Source: Nocardioides sp. IC4_145
Lineage (GTDB): Bacteria; Actinomycetota; Actinomycetes; Propionibacteriales; Nocardioidaceae
NCBI RefSeq assembly: GCF_011250565.1
Contig: NZ_JAANMS010000002.1
Span: 124,001 to 188,000 of the forward strand
Direction: 5' to 3'
Length of the DNA stretch: 64,000 nt
The translations under genes and the position numbers were made by a program. Of the stretch, positions 59,643-64,000 are shown one piece after another; position 1 is the stretch's first letter; each line of letters begins with the position of its first letter. The notes beneath the pieces were generated by a model, which worked only from the letters and a program-made list of their open reading frames with translations, was not told the origin of the DNA and did no database searches.

Positions 59643-61133
59643 CTAGACGTACCGGCGGGCGCGGTCGGCCGGGCTGCCGGGGCCGCGGTCCAGCAGCGCG
59701 GCGAGCTCGTGCTCCAGCACCGCCCCGACCCGGCGGCAGAACGCCTCCGCCTCGTCGGCCGCGTCGGGCCGCTCGGCGACGATCCGGTCGACGATGCCGA
59801 GCCGGTGCAGGTCGAGCGCCCGCACCTGCTGCTTGCGCGCCATCTCCGGGGCGTGGTCGAGGTCGCGGTGCACGATCGCGCTCGCGCCCTCGGGCGGCAG
59901 CGGGGAGAGCCAGGCGTGCTGGGCTGCGACGACGCGGTCCGCGGGGAGGAGCGCCAGCGCGCCGCCGCCGTTGCCCTCGCCGAGCATCAGGCACAGGGTC
60001 GGTGCGTCGAGGGTGACCAGGTCGGCGAGCGAGCGGGCGATCTCGCCGGCGAGGCCGCCGTTCTCGGCGTCGGCCGACAGGGCCGCGCCGCGGGTGTCGA
60101 TGACGGTGACCAGCGGCAGGCCGAGCTCGGAGGCGAGCCGCATGCCGCGGCGGGCCTCCCGCAGCGCGCCCGGACCCATCGGCTGCTCGGCGGTCTGGCC
60201 GCGGCGGTCCTGGCCGAGGAACACGCAGGGTGCCTCGCCGAACCGGACCAGCCCGATGAACAGCCCCGGGTCCTGCTCGCCCTGGCCGGTGCCGTTGAGC
60301 GGCACGACCTCGTCGGCGGCGTACCGCAGCAGCCGGCGCACGCCGGGCCGGTCCGGGCGCCGCGAGCGGGTGACCGCGTCCCAGGTCTCGACGTCCGGCG
60401 CGGTGCCGGGGTCGTCGTACGTCGCCTGGGCGTCGAGCGTCGTGGGCGTGATGCCGCGGCGCGGGGCGAGGATGACGGTCAGCGCGCGGTCGAGGATCTC
60501 CGCGATGTCCTCGGGGGCGACGACGGCGTCGATGATGCCGCGGGAGTAGAGGTTCTCCGCGGTCTGGACGCCCTCGGGGAACGTCTTGCCGTAGAGCGCC
60601 TCGTAGACCCGCGGTCCGAGGAAGCCGAGCAGCGCGCCCGGCTCGCCGACGGTCACGTGGCCCAGCGAGCCCCACGACGCCATCACGCCGCCGGTGGTGG
60701 GGTGGCGGAGGTAGACGAGGTACGGCAGCTCGGCTGCCTTGTGCGCGGCGACGGCCTCGCTGATGCGGACCATCTGCACGAACGCCGGCGTGCCCTCCTG
60801 CATGCGGGTGCCGCCGCTGACCGGCGCCGCGAGCAGCGGGAGACCCTCGCGGGTCGCGCGCTCGATGCCGGCCACGATCCGGTCGGCGCTGGCGCGGCCG
60901 ATCGACCCGGCCAGGAAGCCGAACTCGCCCACGATGACCGCCACGCGACGCCCGCGCATCAGGCCCTCGCCGGTCAGCACCGACTCGTCGACGCCGCTCT
61001 TCTCCTCGGCGCGGGCCAGCTCGGCGGCGTACTCCTCGGAGATGCCGGCCCGCTCCGGCCGGGTGTCCCAGGAGACCCACGACCCCTCGTCGAGCACCAG
61101 GTCGATCAGCGCGGCAGCATTCGGTCGGCCCAT
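59643..61133 (-). CDS. Acyl-CoA carboxylase carboxyltransferase subunit, fused AccD-AccA halves (AccD3-like)
   Basis: A 496-residue carboxyltransferase, same size as mycobacterial AccD3. N-half crotonase-fold: SGGTRMQEGTPAF and GSLGHVTVGEPGALLGFLG near 145-160; C-half: GLVRFGEAPCVFLGQDRRG near 300 and MLGEGNGGGALALLPADRVV near 395. It moves carboxyl groups from biotin carrier to an acyl-CoA such as acetyl-CoA. The biotin carboxylase subunit is not nearby. Leaderless ATG (TAGGTT six bases upstream). Confidence 0.9.
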   Translation of the reverse strand: MGRPNAAALIDLVLDEGSWVSWDTRPERAGISEEYAAELARAEEKSGVDESVLTGEGLMRGRRVAVIVGEFGFLAGSIGRASADRIVAGIERATREGLPLLAAPVSGGTRMQEGTPAFVQMVRISEAVAAHKAAELPYLVYLRHPTTGGVMASWGSLGHVTVGEPGALLGFLGPRVYEALYGKTFPEGVQTAENLYSRGIIDAVVAPEDIAEILDRALTVILAPRRGITPTTLDAQATYDDPGTAPDVETWDAVTRSRRPDRPGVRRLLRYAADEVVPLNGTGQGEQDPGLFIGLVRFGEAPCVFLGQDRRGQTAEQPMGPGALREARRGMRLASELGLPLVTVIDTRGAALSADAENGGLAGEIARSLADLVTLDAPTLCLMLGEGNGGGALALLPADRVVAAQHAWLSPLPPEGASAIVHRDLDHAPEMARKQQVRALDLHRLGIVDRIVAERPDAADEAEAFCRRVGAVLEHELAALLDRGPGSPADRARRYV

Positions 61134-61139
61134 GCTGCG

Positions 61140-61145
61140 AACCTA
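61140..61145 (-). promoter_or_regulatory. Leaderless -10 element for the carboxyltransferase gene
   Basis: TAGGTT on the minus strand, six bases before ATG 61133. Confidence 0.6.
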
Positions 61146-61228
61146 ACCGCTCCTGCCGGCCACGCCCCCAGCGACCGTTGACGAAGGTTCCCCCGCCCGC
61201 GGGCAACCCCTGCCGAAGGCCCGGACGG

Positions 61229-62227
61229 TCAGCCGGTCAGCGAGGTGAGGACAGCGGCCTCCTCGGCGCGGGTGAGGCCGGTGACGGGGGCGTCGGGGCT
61301 GGCTCGGAGCCAGGCGAGGGTGTCGCGGGCGGTGTCCTCGACGGGGCGGAGGGTGAGGCCGGCGGCAAGGGACGGCTCGACGTCGTGGGCGAGGAGGCCG
61401 TCGTGGGCGGGGCGCGGCAGCCACAGCGGCAACGACCGGTCGCCGGCCCACGGCTGCACGTCGTGCGCCTCGAGGTCGGCCGCGGGGGTCCACCGCAGCA
61501 GGGCGTCGCCGCCGCCGGAGCCGAGCGCGACGGCGGCGAGGAGGTCGCGGATCGAGGTGGGCTCCCCGACCCCGTCGAAGTCGCCGACGGTCCGCTGCTC
61601 GGCCAGGGTGACGAGCCACGCCGCGAGGTCGCGCACGTCGACGACCTGCACGACGTCCTCCGGGTCGCCGGGCGCGAGCACGGTCGGGGCGGAGGCGACG
61701 TCGGCGAAGCGCGCCGGCCAGTAGGGGAACCGCCCCGTCGGGTCGCCCGGGCCGACGATCAGCCCCGGCCGGACGACCGCGGCGGACGCCGCGCCGTCGC
61801 GGACGATCGACTCGCAGGCGACCTTCATCGGGCCGTACGCCTCCGGGTCGGCGGCGAGGTCGGTGTCGTCCCGGAGCGGTTCGCGCAGCGGCAGGGTGCC
61901 GGGCCGTCCGCCGGGCGTCGACTCGTCGGCGTACACGTTGATCGTCGACACGAAGACCCAGTGCGCGTCCGGCACGGCGGCCACCGCGGCACGCACCCAG
62001 GACGGCTGCCGCGCGACGTCCACGACCGCGTCGTACGCCGCGCCGAGCGCCTCGGCCACCGCCTGCGGCGACGACTGCGCACGGTCGAGCTCGACGTGGG
62101 CGACCCCGTCCGGCAACGAGCCGGACGTGCCGCGGCACGCGCAGGTCACCTCGTGACCCCGGGCGACGGCCTCCTCGGCCACCGCACGCGAGAGGAACAC
62201 CGAGCCGCCGAGCACGAGGAGCCGCAT
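61229..62227 (-). CDS. NAD-dependent epimerase/dehydratase family protein
   Basis: A 332-residue extended SDR. The glycine motif GGSVFLSRAV at about 7-16 has Ser in place of the usual third Gly (GGTxFLGR in relatives); VSTINVYAD near 95 and YGPMKVACE (Tyr-x3-Lys) near 130 are the catalytic site. The group includes sugar epimerases and NADPH reductases. Function unassigned. ATG start, fourteen bases after the M1 peptidase stop, so probably co-transcribed. Confidence 0.85.
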   Translation of the reverse strand: MRLLVLGGSVFLSRAVAEEAVARGHEVTCACRGTSGSLPDGVAHVELDRAQSSPQAVAEALGAAYDAVVDVARQPSWVRAAVAAVPDAHWVFVSTINVYADESTPGGRPGTLPLREPLRDDTDLAADPEAYGPMKVACESIVRDGAASAAVVRPGLIVGPGDPTGRFPYWPARFADVASAPTVLAPGDPEDVVQVVDVRDLAAWLVTLAEQRTVGDFDGVGEPTSIRDLLAAVALGSGGGDALLRWTPAADLEAHDVQPWAGDRSLPLWLPRPAHDGLLAHDVEPSLAAGLTLRPVEDTARDTLAWLRASPDAPVTGLTRAEEAAVLTSLTG

Positions 62228-62241
62228 GCCGACAGCGTGCC

Positions 62242-63702
62242 TCAGGACCGCGGCGGCGTGGTGGAACCCATCAGCCACGCGTCGAAGAAGGACGTCAGCT
62301 CCAGGCCGGTGTGGTCCTCGACCCAGGCGAGGTACTCCTCGCGGTCGGCGGTGCCGTTGTCGCGCGACGCGGGCCACGCGCGGACCATCGTCCAGAACGC
62401 GTCGTCGTCCCCGTCGCGGGCGGCGAGCCGCTCGCGCAGCTCGTGCCACATGAGCATCGGGCCGTAGTAGATGTTCGACTCCCCGAACGCCCGCGGGTCG
62501 AAGGCGCCCGGCGGGCCGGCCTCGGCGCGCTCCACCACCTCGCGCTCGGCGTAGGCGTCGAGGAGCCGGTCGAGGCCGGGGCCCTCGTGCTCGGCCTGCC
62601 AGAGGACCTGGAGGTACATCGCCATGCCCTCGTTCATCCACACGTCGCGCCAGTCCTCGGGCGTGACCTGGTTGCCGTACCAGTGGTGCGCCAGCTCGTG
62701 CACGACCACCGGCGCCGAGAGCGTGTAGTCGCTGATGCCGAGCGTGATCATCGTCTGGGTCTCCATGCCGCTGAGCGACTCGACCAGCACGGCACCGGCG
62801 GTGTCGTACGGGTAGGGCCCGAGCCGCTCCTCCAGCCACGCCAGCTCGCGGGCCATGGTCCGGGCGCCGCGGCCCAGCTGCGGCCGGTCGCGCGGGACCC
62901 ACCAGGTGACGGGCACGCCGCTCGCCGACGTCGCCTCGGTGCTGGTGTAGTCGCCGGTCGCGACCGTCACGAGGTATGCCGCCGCCGGCTCGGCCAGGTG
63001 CCACCGGGTGACCGTCCGGCCGTCGCGCTCCTCGCGGGAGACCAGCTCGCCGCCGGCCACCCCGGTCCAGGGGCTCGGCACGCTGACCGTGATGTCGTAG
63101 AGGGCCTTGTCGGAGGGGTGGTCGTTGACGGCGTACCAGGTGTGGGCGCCGTACGGCTCCTGCATCGTCCAGGTCCAGCCCTCGTCGGTGGTGGTCCACC
63201 CGGTCGTGCTGAAGTCGCCGCGGGTCGTGGGTGCGGCGGTGGGGCGGGGCGTGCCGGCGTACGCCACGACCACCTCGTGGCGCTGGTCCTCGACGACCTC
63301 GTGCTCGAGCACCAGGTCCTTGCCGTCGTGCCGCCACTCGACCTCCTCGCCGTCGAGGGTCACCGACCGCACCGTGAGCTCGGGGGACAGGTCGAGCTGC
63401 ACGCTGTCGTCGTTCGCGGTGGCGCGGAACGTCAGCCGCTCCCGCCCGTCGAGCACCCGTCGCTCGGGGTCCCAGTCCAGCGAGAGGTCGTAGTGCAGCG
63501 CGTCGACGCCCGGGTCGCCGACCTCGGGGTAGACCGAGTCCTCCTGCGGCTCGTTGACCGCCAGGTCCAGCGCGTCCGCGGGCGCCTCGACCGGCGGCGG
63601 GTGGGCCGCCGGCTCCCGCGGCCCGTCCGGCTGGTCGGCGGTGCAGCCCGCGAGGAGCGCGGCGACCAGCAGGCCGCACCCGAGCGGCGTACGCCGCGTC
63701 AC
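62242..63702 (-). CDS. M1-family lipoprotein metallopeptidase
   Basis: A 486-residue gluzincin aminopeptidase-like enzyme at the outer membrane face. Lipobox LAGC (C20). Catalytic: HELAHHWYGNQV with H335, E336, H339 and second ligand E358 (NEGMAMY); the GxMEN-type site reads SGMETQ at about 311-316. The C-terminal ERAP-like domain of longer M1 enzymes is lacking, as in short bacterial members. GTG start ten bases after the sigma factor stop, so part of the sigma operon. Confidence 0.9.
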   Translation of the reverse strand: MTRRTPLGCGLLVAALLAGCTADQPDGPREPAAHPPPVEAPADALDLAVNEPQEDSVYPEVGDPGVDALHYDLSLDWDPERRVLDGRERLTFRATANDDSVQLDLSPELTVRSVTLDGEEVEWRHDGKDLVLEHEVVEDQRHEVVVAYAGTPRPTAAPTTRGDFSTTGWTTTDEGWTWTMQEPYGAHTWYAVNDHPSDKALYDITVSVPSPWTGVAGGELVSREERDGRTVTRWHLAEPAAAYLVTVATGDYTSTEATSASGVPVTWWVPRDRPQLGRGARTMARELAWLEERLGPYPYDTAGAVLVESLSGMETQTMITLGISDYTLSAPVVVHELAHHWYGNQVTPEDWRDVWMNEGMAMYLQVLWQAEHEGPGLDRLLDAYAEREVVERAEAGPPGAFDPRAFGESNIYYGPMLMWHELRERLAARDGDDDAFWTMVRAWPASRDNGTADREEYLAWVEDHTGLELTSFFDAWLMGSTTPPRS

Positions 63703-63711
63703 CCGCGCACC

Positions 63712-64000
63712 TCACTCATCGGGGCGCAGCATCGGCCGCACGAGCTTGCGGCCGTGGTGGACCTGGGCCTTGACGGTGCCCGTCGGCAGCCCGAGCAGCC
63801 CGGCGATGTCGTCGTACGCCATGCCGTAGACGTCGCGCAGCAGCAGCGGCTCGACCATCTGCGGGTGGTCGCGCTCGAGGGTCTCCATCGCCTCGAGCAG
63901 GTCCAGGCGCGTGCCGGCGATGACCGAGGTGGTGCGCGGGTCGGGCCGCTCGGCGGGCAGCACGTCGCTGGCGACGGCCTGGTTCTTCATCCGGCGGTAC
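63712..64000 (-). CDS. RNA polymerase sigma-70 family factor (ECF type), N-terminal part off the window
   Basis: Only the last 95 or so codons are visible; the frame is open at the right edge (the ATG at 63990 is internal, preceded by YRR). Seen: region 4.2 helix-turn-helix DVYGMAYDDIAGLLGLPTGTVKAQVHHGRKLV, typical of ECF factors. No anti-sigma gene is seen downstream; the M1 peptidase lipoprotein follows and may be its partner or target. Confidence 0.88.
   Translation of the reverse strand, partial: YRRMKNQAVASDVLPAERPDPRTTSVIAGTRLDLLEAMETLERDHPQMVEPLLLRDVYGMAYDDIAGLLGLPTGTVKAQVHHGRKLVRPMLRPDE

Overview
The window is chromosomal DNA from a very GC-rich (about 73% by eye) actinobacterium. 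Codon use, Tat- and lipobox-bearing secreted proteins, the SigK/RskA pair, an RNase J, a HelR-type helicase, an AccD3-like carboxyltransferase and many leaderless genes (TANNNT six or seven bases before ATG/GTG) fit the Nocardioidaceae (Nocardioides and relatives) best. The genus is an inference. I see no tRNA, rRNA, CRISPR array, insertion sequence or prophage. Most of the window is compact core or near-core metabolism, with long meaningless open frames antisense to real genes.

Layout. 1-4321: a catabolic unit on the minus strand (diaminopropionate ammonia-lyase-like PLP enzyme, carbamoylase-type M20 hydrolase, M20D amidohydrolase running off the left edge), joined by 4-base overlaps, with a divergent LysR gene. 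4465-8734: a small thioesterase, then a block with a beta-solenoid lipoprotein (DUF4353 type), a one-TM acidic protein, a DUF4956 membrane protein and a VTC-type protein; this co-occurrence recalls polyphosphate-polymerase loci. 9075-11948: acyl-CoA dehydrogenase, 3-hydroxyacyl-CoA dehydrogenase and a TetR regulator with a clear operator. 11953-20398: mixed hydrolases, an LLM flavin oxidoreductase, an SGNH esterase, an inositol-phosphatase-like enzyme, an MFS exporter, a tyrosine phosphatase and a PCMT-like methyltransferase. 20454-24625: RskA, SigK, a FAS1 lipoprotein with a SigK-like promoter, and a five-TM molybdoenzyme with an internal twin-arginine motif. 24801-31110: enoyl-CoA hydratase, HelR and a PhzE-like fused chorismate enzyme. 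31256-39036: a 1452-residue secreted LamG/metallophosphoesterase, pabA-pabB and zwf. 39058-45168: an MprAB-like two-component system with a DUF3558 lipoprotein, fructosamine kinase, low-molecular-weight tyrosine phosphatase, a holin-fold membrane protein and a GntR regulator. 45304-53122: a dimethylargininase-like protein, a VanZ protein, HisC-like aminotransferase, RNase J, a glutathionyl-hydroquinone-reductase-like protein and a cation diffusion facilitator. 53314-64000: branched-chain/pyruvate dehydrogenase E1a-E1b-E2, an M20 peptidase, a Ser/Thr kinase, a biotin-dependent carboxyltransferase, an epimerase, an M1 lipoprotein peptidase and the 3' end of a sigma-factor gene.

Regulation visible in the sequence: at least twelve leaderless -10 elements; palindromic operators for the TetR and GntR genes; direct repeats at the LysR locus; 11-base-pitch GGTTCGC repeats upstream of a tyrosine phosphatase; a SigK-like promoter before the FAS1 gene; a possible 25-codon leader ORF whose stop overlaps the RNase J start; and about a dozen strong intergenic hairpins, several shared between convergent genes. 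The least described units are the VTC/DUF4956/DUF4353 block, the lyase/M20 catabolic unit and the SigK/FAS1/molybdoenzyme neighbourhood.
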